The notes under the pieces are model-generated. The model searched no databases. It had not been told where the DNA came from and saw nothing but the letters and a program-made list of their open reading frames with translations. From assembly GCA_019116185.1 (NCBI GenBank), contig DXCD01000171.1, positions 1 through 6,445 on the forward strand: a stretch of DNA of 6,445 nucleotides. The letters are read 5' to 3'. This DNA comes from Candidatus Mediterraneibacter stercorigallinarum (GTDB taxonomy: Bacteria; Bacillota; Clostridia; Lachnospirales; Lachnospiraceae). A program made the translations under genes and the position numbers. Shown here in pieces: positions 1 through 5,997 of the stretch (position 1 is the stretch's first letter; each line of letters starts with the position of its first letter).

Positions 1-479
1 GGGACAGGCTTATCAGGGAGAATTATGCGGATATTTACGCTTACTGCTTCCGTCACCTGGGGCACAGGGAGACTGCCGAGGATCTTACCCAGGAGACGTT
101 CCTCAGATTCTTAAGAAACGTGGAGCGCTACCGTGAATATGGGAAAATAAAAAATTATCTGTATGTGATCGCGGGAAATGTGATCCGGGATCATTACAGG
201 AAGCCCAGAGAAATCCCTGTGGAGAGGGATCTCGGCGCAGTAGGAGAGCCCATGCCGGATTCAGATATGGAATATGCCGCAGAGCGGGTCGAGATTCGGG
301 AAGCCCTTGCGGCTCTGGAATCTCCGGACAGAGAAATCGTGCTCCTGCGGTATTATCAGGAGCTGAAGATCAAAGATATTGCAGCCGTGATGGGCATGCC
401 GGCGTCTACGGTGCGCTATCGTCTGAAAACAGCTGAAAAAGAGCTGAAGCGCAGACTTGAAAAAGGAGGCGGAAAATGA
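1..479 (+). CDS. ECF-type RNA polymerase sigma factor (5' end missing)
   Basis: This is a sigma-70 family, ECF-like factor that would direct RNA polymerase to a small promoter set. The reading frame is open from base 3 and gives 158 residues. The start codon lies upstream of the window, and the GTG at 120 is internal because conserved sigma region 2 precedes it. Region 2 spans about residues 1-68 of the visible part, with the typical DLTQETFLRF at 27-36 and a second helix around 48-65. A linker of about 35 residues follows. Region 4 is at about 101-153, with LESPDREIVLLRYY and a helix-turn-helix (IKDIAAVMGMPASTVRYRL, about 123-141) for -35 recognition. Probably only some 10-20 N-terminal residues are lost. 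The stop overlaps the next gene's ATG (ATGA), so the membrane protein and ABC transporter genes are likely co-transcribed targets or partners. The family call is firm; the target promoters are unknown. Confidence 0.93.
   Translation, partial: DRLIRENYADIYAYCFRHLGHRETAEDLTQETFLRFLRNVERYREYGKIKNYLYVIAGNVIRDHYRKPREIPVERDLGAVGEPMPDSDMEYAAERVEIREALAALESPDREIVLLRYYQELKIKDIAAVMGMPASTVRYRLKTAEKELKRRLEKGGGK
464..469 (+). promoter_or_regulatory. Ribosome binding site for the membrane protein gene
   Basis: A perfect AGGAGG lies inside the last codons of the sigma gene. It is 6 nt before the ATG at 476 and 9 nt before a second in-frame ATG at 479. Both starts are possible and differ by one residue. The site shows that the membrane protein is translated efficiently even though its gene overlaps the sigma gene. 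Confidence 0.8.
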
Positions 480-1258
480 TGGACCGAAAACTAAAACAAA
501 AACTGGATAGATATACAGTCCCTGCTTACAGCGGAAAGGCGCTGGAAGAGACTATATACAGAGCACGCAGCATGGAGGACGGGATTAGCAGCCACATCAG
601 GGCAGAGAGAATGACCATGGGGCAGTTCTTTTTTGACCAGTGCCGCTTCGTCCGTCCCCATACATGGCTTTTGAAAGTGGGCATAGCACTGATTATGGCA
701 GTATATCTGCCGAAGAGTCTCATATGGTCGGAAACCTGGTTCTGGACGTTTATCTCCCTTGCAGGTCCTCTTCTGTGCCTGATCAATGCAAATGATCTGT
801 GGGGACTTTTCCAGCCCGGGATCATCGAGATCCAGATGACGGCAAAATATTCACTTCGCCATGTATTTCTGTCCCGCCTGACGTTATTCGGAATGATTGA
901 TGTCATTGTGATCGGAACTGCATCGGCGGTGATGTCCTTTTCCGGCACAGGGACTGCATGGCAGGTGCTTTTGTACAGCACAGTCCCTTATCTTCTGATG
1001 TGCATGGGATGTATGCTGATCTTTCAGGGGGCCAGGGAGGAAAACGCTGTCTTTTACTGCGGGGCATGGGCAGTACTGTTGGCCGGGGGAATCCTGGTGA
1101 TACAGTCCATGGGATGGCAGATCTATGATGCGGATACAGCTTCTGTATGGCTGCTTGCCGGAGCGGCGGCGCTGGCGGGGGCAGTCTGGCAGACAGTGGA
1201 GTTTGTAAAACGTATGGGAGGAAATGTGGATGAGATTAACATTGGAACGATTGTCTAA
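476..1258 (+). CDS. Six-helix membrane protein of unknown function, candidate anti-sigma or transporter partner
   Basis: I do not recognise a named family. The 260-residue product has a charged, probably helical, cytoplasmic N-terminus (residues 1-60, including KLKQKLDRY and KALEETIYRARSMED). About six hydrophobic segments follow, at roughly 63-80, 86-104, 134-153, 163-183, 192-211 and 223-243, and then a short polar tail. There is no signal peptide or enzymatic motif, and I see no zinc-binding HxxxCxxC pattern like that of ZAS-type anti-sigma factors. The gene is sandwiched between a sigma factor and an ABC ATPase. It overlaps the sigma stop by 4 nt and the ATPase gene by 29 nt. By position it could be the membrane anti-sigma factor, with the N-terminal 60 residues binding sigma. 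It could also be a further subunit of the exporter. Existence of the gene is well supported; its role is inference. Confidence 0.85.
   Translation: MMDRKLKQKLDRYTVPAYSGKALEETIYRARSMEDGISSHIRAERMTMGQFFFDQCRFVRPHTWLLKVGIALIMAVYLPKSLIWSETWFWTFISLAGPLLCLINANDLWGLFQPGIIEIQMTAKYSLRHVFLSRLTLFGMIDVIVIGTASAVMSFSGTGTAWQVLLYSTVPYLLMCMGCMLIFQGAREENAVFYCGAWAVLLAGGILVIQSMGWQIYDADTASVWLLAGAAALAGAVWQTVEFVKRMGGNVDEINIGTIV
1216..1221 (+). promoter_or_regulatory. Ribosome binding site that decides the ABC ATPase start
   Basis: GGGAGG lies only 2 nt before the ATG at 1224 but 8 nt before the in-frame ATG at 1230. Normal spacing therefore favours 1230, which gives an N-terminus MRLTLERLSKQF that fits the usual first strand of ABC ATPases. 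Confidence 0.75.
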
Positions 1259-2141
1259 ACAATTCAAGAACCGGATCGCAGTAGAGAATGTAAACGCAGA
1301 GCTGACAGAGGGAATTTACGGTTTCCTCGGGGCGAACGGGGCGGGAAAGACGACATTGATGCAGATGATCTGCGGGATCGTTGCTCCCACATCCGGAGAG
1401 GTAAAGATAAACGGGAAGAATAACATAGAGATGGGGGAGGAGTTTCGGAATCTGCTGGGATATCTGCCTCAGGAGTTCGGTTATACGCCCGGATTTACGG
1501 CGGAGGATTTTATGCTTTACATCGCTTCGGTCAAAGGACTGGATCCCAGGTATGCAAGGAGGCGGACAAGAGAGCTGATGAAGCTTGTCAGTCTGGAGGG
1601 GGATATGAAGCGGAAGATCCGCACCTTTTCCGGCGGGATGAAGCGCAGGCTGGGGATCGCGCAGGCGCTTTTAAACGATCCGAAGATCCTGATCATGGAT
1701 GAACCCACCGCCGGGCTTGACCCGAAGGAACGTGCGTATTTCCGAAATGTGATCGCAGAGATGGCGCAGGATAAGATCATTATTATCTCCACGCATATCG
1801 TATCGGATATTGAGTATATTTCCGACCAGGTGATCATCATGAAAAAAGGACGCTTCATTCTCCAGGGGACGACAGAAGAGCTGACCGCTGAGGCAGATGG
1901 CATGGTCTGGTCCTGCCGGGTGCCGGCACGGGAGTGGATGTCCTTTGAGAACAGCCATACAGTCGCCAATTCCAGAAATCTGGGAGATATGGTGGAGGCA
2001 AGAGTGATCAGCCCGGATCGTCCCTGTGCGGATGCGGAGCAGGCAGAGCCGACTCTGGAGGATCTCTATCTGAAATGCTTTTCAGACGAGATCGGGAATA
2101 CGACGCCGGAGCAGCGGAAGGAAAGGAGGAGGCGTTTATGA
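1230..2141 (+). CDS. ABC transporter ATP-binding protein
   Basis: This is the ATP-hydrolysing subunit of an ABC-2-type exporter, working at the inner face of the membrane with the next gene's permease. From the 1230 start it has 303 residues. The nucleotide-binding domain is complete: Walker A GANGAGKT (34-41), Q-loop LPQE (Q81), signature FSGGMKRR (133-140), Walker B ILIMDE (153-158), D-loop GLDP (162-165) and switch histidine STHIVSD (H189). The segment after about residue 215 is a C-terminal extension typical of drug, peptide or lantibiotic-type exporter ATPases, ending in TLEDLYLKCF and a basic tail. The start overlaps the membrane protein by 29 nt and the stop overlaps the permease start (ATGA), consistent with a fixed transporter unit. 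The substrate cannot be read from the sequence; bacitracin- or lantibiotic-like peptides, drugs or sodium are all possible for this subfamily. Confidence 0.93.
   Translation: MRLTLERLSKQFKNRIAVENVNAELTEGIYGFLGANGAGKTTLMQMICGIVAPTSGEVKINGKNNIEMGEEFRNLLGYLPQEFGYTPGFTAEDFMLYIASVKGLDPRYARRRTRELMKLVSLEGDMKRKIRTFSGGMKRRLGIAQALLNDPKILIMDEPTAGLDPKERAYFRNVIAEMAQDKIIIISTHIVSDIEYISDQVIIMKKGRFILQGTTEELTAEADGMVWSCRVPAREWMSFENSHTVANSRNLGDMVEARVISPDRPCADAEQAEPTLEDLYLKCFSDEIGNTTPEQRKERRRRL
2124..2132 (+). promoter_or_regulatory. Ribosome binding site that decides the permease start
   Basis: AGGAGGAGG lies in the end of the ATPase gene, with its first AGGAGG 8 nt before the ATG at 2138. The frame is open further upstream to an ATG at 2075, but that start has no comparable site and adds 21 polar residues. 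The 2138 start is preferred. Confidence 0.8.
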
Positions 2142-3379
2142 GAAGAATGATATGGTATGAGTGGAAACGGATCTGGGGCAGCCGCCTCACACAGTTCGCA
2201 GTGCTCGGGTGCGCCCTGTTTCTGGCATTCAGTGTATGGTCAAATATCCGGCTGATTTCTACGACAGATGCAGACGGACAGACCGTGACCGGACTGGAGG
2301 CGGTTCAGGTTCAGAAGGAATCCAGAAAGGAAGTGAATCTGGATCAGGAGACCGTGGATGCCCTGGTGGATGAATATCTGGATTATACACAGGATCCGGC
2401 GGCTTCCTCGGATGACAGGGATCTTGCGTACCTCTCGGAAGAAATGTATGTGAAGTGGTATCTTCCCAATCTGCCGGTCCTGCATCTGATCAATGGAGCG
2501 TACCGTACCTATCCGGAACAGAGGAATGATTCCATGAGAGAGGTGCTCCTGCAGAGCCGGGGAAAAGATTTCAGCGAGGCGAGGAAAGAGCGGGTATGGG
2601 AGAATCTGGAAGATGCGGTGAACCGGGGCGAGATCACAGCGGCAGAGGCGGACTGGTGGAATGAAAAGGATGACGCTGTGGGAGAAGCGGCGTATGGGTA
2701 TAACAGGGCATGGTGGGAGATCATCAACAGCACTTCTCTGGTCATATTAGTCATGCTGGTGATCTGCATCGGGACCGCACCCGTATTTGCGGGAGAGTAT
2801 CAGTCTAAATGCGATTCCCTTCTGCTTAGCATGCGTTATGGTAAGAGCAGGCTGATACTGGCGAAGCTTACATCTTCATTCCTATTTTCTACGGTGGTGT
2901 ACTGGGGATGCATGGGGCTGTTCGCGGGACTTTATCTGGCCGTATTAGGTACGGATGGATGGAACCTCCCGGTACAGGCACTCTGCGAGAGTATTTCTAT
3001 CAGCTATGATCTGACGTCTCTCCAGGCGTGTGCGCTGGTACTTGTCATGGGCTATGTCCTGACCCTGGGACTTGTGGGAGTGGTCCTGCTCTTGTCGTCC
3101 ATTATGAAAAATCCGTACGGTGTGGTGATCACTTCCTTTTTGTTCCTGTGCGTGCCGCTGTTTTTGTCAATGAACCGGGGCGGATATCTGTGGAAACATT
3201 TTCTGGGGCTTCTGCCGGAAAAGATCTCGGATTTCGGGTTCGGGTCGTACATGGTTTACAGCATCGGAGGGCTGACCGTGACGTGGCCCGCCGCGGCAAT
3301 GATGGTCAACGGAGTGTGTGCGGTGCTCCTGTGTGGGCTGGCGTACGGTTTCTTCCGCAGGCATCAGGTGAATCGGTAA
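2138..3379 (+). CDS. ABC-2-type transporter permease
   Basis: This is the membrane subunit of the exporter energised by the preceding ATPase. The 413-residue protein begins MRRMIWYEWKRIWGS, the basic amphipathic start usual for ABC-2 permeases. The first helix is at about 18-35. A large extracytoplasmic region follows (about 40-190), rich in acidic and aromatic residues. Then come five or so helices at roughly 197-218, 244-270, 296-322, 327-345 and 383-405. There is no signal peptidase site. The long loop after helix 1 recalls the two-part architecture of Na+/peptide/lantibiotic exporters and may meet the substrate or a partner outside the cell. The gene closes the sigma-led cassette. No strong terminator follows except the hairpin over the next leader. 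The permease call is secure; the substrate is unknown. Confidence 0.88.
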   Translation: MRRMIWYEWKRIWGSRLTQFAVLGCALFLAFSVWSNIRLISTTDADGQTVTGLEAVQVQKESRKEVNLDQETVDALVDEYLDYTQDPAASSDDRDLAYLSEEMYVKWYLPNLPVLHLINGAYRTYPEQRNDSMREVLLQSRGKDFSEARKERVWENLEDAVNRGEITAAEADWWNEKDDAVGEAAYGYNRAWWEIINSTSLVILVMLVICIGTAPVFAGEYQSKCDSLLLSMRYGKSRLILAKLTSSFLFSTVVYWGCMGLFAGLYLAVLGTDGWNLPVQALCESISISYDLTSLQACALVLVMGYVLTLGLVGVVLLLSSIMKNPYGVVITSFLFLCVPLFLSMNRGGYLWKHFLGLLPEKISDFGFGSYMVYSIGGLTVTWPAAAMMVNGVCAVLLCGLAYGFFRRHQVNR

Positions 3380-3385
3380 ATTTTC

Positions 3386-3414
3386 TTGACAACTCCTTAG
3401 AAACTCTTCAAAAT
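3386..3414 (+). promoter_or_regulatory. Predicted promoter of the ABC-F gene
   Basis: A perfect -35 TTGACA (3386-3391) is followed after 17 nt by CAAAAT (3409-3414, four of six matches to TATAAT), giving a start near 3421 in an AT-rich gap. The 17-nt spacer coincides almost exactly with the left arm of the inverted repeat at 3391-3408. The -35 is convincing; the -10 is only fair. Confidence 0.5.
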
Positions 3415-3460
3415 ATCTTTGTGTACTGTCACAAGGCAGCAAAAGAGTTTGTGAGGAGTT
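3391..3460 (+). promoter_or_regulatory. Inverted repeat / RNA hairpin covering the ABC-F ribosome binding site, possible terminator
   Basis: The left arm AACTCCTTAGAAACTCTT (3391-3408) pairs with the right arm AAGAGTTTGTGAGGAGTT (3443-3460). This gives 16 Watson-Crick pairs, one G-U (3398/3453) and one G-G mismatch (3400/3451). Within the 34-nt loop a second hairpin forms, CTTTGTG (3417-3423) with CACAAGG (3430-3436) around TACTGT. The Shine-Dalgarno AGGAG (3454-3458) lies inside the right arm, so a closed stem would hide it. The stem runs into TTTTTC (3459-3464), so the same structure could act as an intrinsic terminator for the upstream ABC operon. Pairing is read directly; the regulatory role is inference. 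Confidence 0.6.
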
Positions 3461-3469
3461 TTTCATGTT

Positions 3470-5278
3470 ATGAATATCATCAATATTGAACATATCAGTA
3501 AGGTTTATGGGGAAAAGACGATCTACAAGGACGCGTCTTTCGGCATCCAGCAGGGAGACAAGATCGGTATCGTAGGGATCAATGGCACGGGAAAATCCAC
3601 TCTGTTAAAGATGGTGGCAGGGGAGGAGGTCCCGGATGAAGGTCAGATCATAAGGCAGAACGGACTTAAGATCGCCTATGTCCCTCAGAATCCTGTTTTC
3701 CCGGAGGGAGCGGATATCCGTTCCTATGCCTTTGAGAAGGGAGAGGGAGAGGACTGGCAGGTGGAGAGCAATCTGACGGAGCTTGGGATCACAGACCTGG
3801 ATCAGAAGATCGAACATCTCTCCGGCGGACAGAAAAGGAGAGTGGTCCTGGCAAAGACCCTTGCCGGGGATTTTGACGTGCTTCTCCTGGATGAGCCGAC
3901 CAATCATCTGGACGGGGCGATGATCACATGGCTGGAGGAGTATCTGCAAGGATACAGAGGGACCATCCTTATGGTGACCCATGACCGGTATTTCCTTGAC
4001 CGTGTGACGAACCGGATCCTGGAGATCAGCCACGGGAAAATGTACGGGTATGATGCGGATTATTCCGGATTCCTTGAGCTGAAAGCGGCAAGGGAGGAGA
4101 TGGAGCTTGCCTCCGAGCGGAAACGCCAGAGCATCCTGCGGATGGAGCTGGAATGGGCGAAGCGGGGATGCCGCGCCAGAACCACCAAGCAGCGGGCAAG
4201 GCTGGAGCGCCTGGAAGCTCTGAAAAATGGAAAAGCCCCTGTGCAGGATCAGACGGTGGAGCTGGGGTCCGTGGAGACCCGGATGGGAAAGAAGACCATC
4301 GAACTCCATCATGTGAGCAAGCGCTATGGAGAAAAGAAGATTCTTGAGGATTACAGCTATATCGTTCTAAAAAACCAGCGGCTTGGCATCATCGGTCCCA
4401 ACGGATGCGGGAAGTCCACAGTCATGAAGATGATCGCCGGGCTGGTGGAGCCGGATTCCGGAGAGATCGAGATCGGGGAGACGGTGCGGATCGGGTATTT
4501 CGCGCAGGAAGAGCACCATATGGACGACGCGCAGAGGGTCATTGATTATGTAAAGGATATCGCAGAATACATTACCACAACAGACGGGAAGATCAGTGCC
4601 TCCTCTCTGCTGGAGCGGTTTCTGTTCACGCCGGATATGCAGTATGCGCCTATCGGCAAGCTCTCGGGCGGAGAGAAGCGGCGCCTTTATCTCCTGGGGG
4701 TCCTTGCGGAGAATGCAAATGTACTTCTTCTGGACGAGGCGGGGAACAACCTGGATATCCCCACCCTGACCATTCTTGAGGATTATCTGAACTCCTTTAC
4801 GGGGATCGTGATCGCGGTCTCCCACGACCGGTATTTCCTGGACAATATCGCGGACCGGATCCTGGAACTGGACGGGGAGGGGCATGTGACCCAGTATGAG
4901 GGCGGATATACGGACTATCTGGAAGCGAAGAAAAAGAGAATGAACATCCATGGTGAAACAGCAATTGCACCCAGGACAAAAAGTGCTGCAGAAGCTGCCG
5001 CCGGGAAGAGAGGAAAGGACTGGAAGCAGGACCGGCCGCAAAAACTGAAATTCTCTTATAAGGAGCAGCGGGAATATGAGACCATTGACGAGGATATCGC
5101 AGTTCTCGAAGAAAAGCTCGGGCACATTGCAAGGCAGATCGAAGCAAATGCAACCAATTCTGTAAAGCTGAAAGAGCTTATGGAAGATCAGGAAAAGGCG
5201 CAGGGAGAGCTGGATGAGAAGATGGAGCGGTGGGTATATCTGAATGATCTGGCGGAAAAGATCGCAGAGCAGGGATGA
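3470..5278 (+). CDS. ABC-F family ATPase, Uup/YfmR-like ribosome-associated factor
   Basis: ABC-F proteins have two ATPase domains and no membrane part. They bind the ribosomal E site and help stalled or antibiotic-bound ribosomes. Domain 1 has Walker A GINGTGKST (36-44), signature LSGGQ (117-121), Walker B/D-loop VLLLDEPTNHLD (137-148) and switch H171. The linker (about 201-275) is helical and basic (EWAKRGCRARTTKQRARLERLEAL), matching Uup/YfmR types. Domain 2 has Walker A GPNGCGKST (309-317), LSGGE (398-402), E423 and H452. The C-terminus (about 525-600) is a charged two-helix coiled coil, the Uup-type CTD, with KLKFSYKEQREYE and EKMERWVYL. Length, 602 residues, is normal for Uup homologues. 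An oddity is domain 2's DEAGNNLD in place of the usual DEPTNDLD. The short linker and CTD argue for a housekeeping Uup/YfmR role over an antibiotic-resistance ABC-F, but resistance cannot be excluded. The gene has its own promoter and a structured leader. Confidence 0.92.
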   Translation: MNIINIEHISKVYGEKTIYKDASFGIQQGDKIGIVGINGTGKSTLLKMVAGEEVPDEGQIIRQNGLKIAYVPQNPVFPEGADIRSYAFEKGEGEDWQVESNLTELGITDLDQKIEHLSGGQKRRVVLAKTLAGDFDVLLLDEPTNHLDGAMITWLEEYLQGYRGTILMVTHDRYFLDRVTNRILEISHGKMYGYDADYSGFLELKAAREEMELASERKRQSILRMELEWAKRGCRARTTKQRARLERLEALKNGKAPVQDQTVELGSVETRMGKKTIELHHVSKRYGEKKILEDYSYIVLKNQRLGIIGPNGCGKSTVMKMIAGLVEPDSGEIEIGETVRIGYFAQEEHHMDDAQRVIDYVKDIAEYITTTDGKISASSLLERFLFTPDMQYAPIGKLSGGEKRRLYLLGVLAENANVLLLDEAGNNLDIPTLTILEDYLNSFTGIVIAVSHDRYFLDNIADRILELDGEGHVTQYEGGYTDYLEAKKKRMNIHGETAIAPRTKSAAEAAAGKRGKDWKQDRPQKLKFSYKEQREYETIDEDIAVLEEKLGHIARQIEANATNSVKLKELMEDQEKAQGELDEKMERWVYLNDLAEKIAEQG

Positions 5279-5307
5279 ATTTTAAGTCACAATTTTTCTA
5301 CAACAGC

Positions 5308-5336
5308 TTGACAAAGAAAGATACAGTTGATAATAT
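5308..5336 (+). promoter_or_regulatory. Predicted promoter of the ilvN-ilvC operon
   Basis: A perfect TTGACA (5308-5313) is followed by an AT-rich -10 region. The options are TAATAT (5331-5336, 17-nt spacer, four of six) or GATAAT (5329-5334, 15-nt spacer, five of six). The start would be near 5341-5343, leaving a leader of about 50 nt before the ilvN ATG. The surrounding gap (5279-5391) is clearly AT-rich compared with the flanking genes. Confidence 0.6.
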
Positions 5337-5346
5337 TATTAAAGAT

Positions 5347-5370
5347 AAAACAGATTGCACTCTGTTTTTT
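5347..5370 (+). terminator. Weak intrinsic terminator or 5'-end stem-loop between the ABC-F gene and ilvN
   Basis: AAAACAGA (5347-5354) pairs with TCTGTTTT (5361-5368) around the hexaloop TTGCAC and is followed by more T (six T in a row, 5365-5370). The stem is short and has only two G-C pairs, so termination would be partial at best. It would terminate read-through from the ABC-F gene. Because it lies just after the predicted ilvN promoter, it may instead cap the 5' end of the ilvN mRNA. Confidence 0.4.
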
Positions 5371-5377
5371 GAAAAAG

Positions 5378-5385
5378 AAAGGGAG
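5378..5385 (+). promoter_or_regulatory. Ribosome binding site that decides the ilvN start
   Basis: AAAGGGAG sits 6 nt before the ATG at 5392. The frame is open upstream to an ATG at 5275, but that would cross the promoter and hairpin and add 39 residues foreign to the family. Starting at 5392 gives MRKQVFSLLV, the usual IlvN/IlvH N-terminus. Confidence 0.8.
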
Positions 5386-5391
5386 AAAACG

Positions 5392-5889
5392 ATGAGAAAG
5401 CAGGTATTTTCATTGCTCGTAGACAACAATCCCGGCGTTTTAAGCCGTATATCAGGGCTGTTCAGCCGCCGCGGATACAGTATCGACAGCATTACCGCGG
5501 GTATGACGGCGGACCCGAGATTTACAAGGATTACAGTCGTATCATCCGGCGATGAGTTGATCCTGTCCCAGATCGAGAAGCAGGTCAGGAAGCTTGAGGA
5601 TGTAGTGGATATCAAGGTGCTGAAGGACGGAGAGTCTGTGTACAGGGAGCTGATCATGGTGAAGCTTCGCGCCAATGCCGCACAGAGAGGAGAGATCATC
5701 TCCGTTGCCGATATCTTCCGCGCAAAGATCGTGGATGTGGAAGAAGATTCTCTCATCGTGGAGCTCACGGGAACACAGAGCAAGCTGGAAGCTTTTCTCA
5801 ATCTTCTGAAAGGATATGAGATCCTGGAATTGGCAAGGACCGGTATAACAGGTCTTTCCAGAGGAAGCAGCGATGTTGCCTATCTCTGA
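5392..5889 (+). CDS. ilvN: Acetolactate synthase small (regulatory) subunit
   Basis: This is the regulatory subunit of acetolactate (acetohydroxyacid) synthase, which joins pyruvate to pyruvate or 2-ketobutyrate in valine, leucine and isoleucine synthesis. It activates the catalytic IlvB subunit and confers valine feedback. The 165 residues match the usual 160-170 length. The ACT domain is at about 3-77, with NNPGVLSRISGLFSRRGYSI (12-31) forming the allosteric-site loop and DPRFTRITVV following. The C-terminal ALS domain (about 84-160) contains YRELIMVKL, AKIVDVEEDSLIVELTGTQ and ARTGITGLSRG. N12 and G15 match the residues that bind valine in E. coli IlvH; position 30 is Ser where E. coli has Asn29. 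The gene heads an operon with ilvC 122 nt downstream. No ilvB is in the window, so the catalytic subunit must be encoded elsewhere or further downstream. Confidence 0.95.
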   Translation: MRKQVFSLLVDNNPGVLSRISGLFSRRGYSIDSITAGMTADPRFTRITVVSSGDELILSQIEKQVRKLEDVVDIKVLKDGESVYRELIMVKLRANAAQRGEIISVADIFRAKIVDVEEDSLIVELTGTQSKLEAFLNLLKGYEILELARTGITGLSRGSSDVAYL

Positions 5890-5923
5890 TGCGGGGAGTG
5901 TCTCATAGGCATGAAGCTGTAAA

Positions 5924-5980
5924 AAAGGTAGTAAGAGGGCAGAACCTTTCACTATACATATACTGCCGCGGATCCGGCAG
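5924..5980 (+). promoter_or_regulatory. Competing hairpins in the ilvN-ilvC gap
   Basis: CTGCCG (5963-5968) pairs with CGGCAG (5975-5980) around a hexaloop. An upstream GGCAG (5938-5942) can pair with the same CTGCC (5963-5967), so the two folds exclude each other. A third pairing joins AAAGGT (5924-5929) and ACCTTT (5944-5949). There is no T-run directly after the GC stem, so it is a poor terminator. It may affect ilvC expression or mRNA processing, or be chance. The rest of the gap (5890-6011) shows no convincing promoter. Confidence 0.3.
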
Positions 5981-5997
5981 ACTTTAATGATTATTTT

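Noticed and set aside
120..122. GTG as the start of the sigma factor
   Set aside because: Conserved sigma region 2 sequence continues in frame upstream to the edge of the window, so the gene is truncated rather than starting here.
2075..2137. Upstream start (2075) for the permease
   Set aside because: AGGAGG is ideally placed for 2138, and the added 21 residues are polar and unlike a permease N-terminus.
3028..3489. +1-shifted open frame over the permease end and the ABC-F leader
   Set aside because: The permease frame is conserved through its final helix, and this frame gives no recognisable protein. It merely runs across the intergenic leader.
3605..4312. Long antisense open frame (235 codons) inside the ABC-F gene
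   Set aside because: It lies wholly opposite a clearly conserved coding sequence, has no ribosome binding site context that I can see and no recognisable domain. It follows from codon bias on the + strand.
4367..5125. Long antisense open frame (252 codons) opposite the second half of the ABC-F gene
   Set aside because: Same reasoning: a shadow of the conserved ABC-F frame, rich in Pro, His, Leu and Arg with no domain pattern.
5290..5306. CodY-like box (AATTTTTCTACAAC region) before the ilvN promoter
   Set aside because: The best alignments to AATTTTCWGAAAATT have six mismatches in 15 positions, which is not distinguishable from chance in AT-rich DNA.
5275..5391. Upstream start (5275) for ilvN
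   Set aside because: It would place the promoter and hairpin inside the coding region and add a non-homologous 39-residue extension.
5279..5391. T-box riboswitch before ilvN
   Set aside because: The gap is only 113 nt and I see no T-box core motif, so it is too short and lacks the hallmark.
5951..5964. Possible -10 boxes (TATACA, TATACT) for an ilvC promoter
   Set aside because: No TTGACA-like sequence lies 15-19 nt upstream of either, and ilvC follows ilvN closely enough for co-transcription.
5889..5987. 32-codon ORF filling the ilvN-ilvC gap (TGATG overlap with the ilvN stop) as an attenuator leader peptide
   Set aside because: It has eight Val/Leu/Ile codons in 32, about what an average protein has, no clustered run, and no Shine-Dalgarno at a proper distance.
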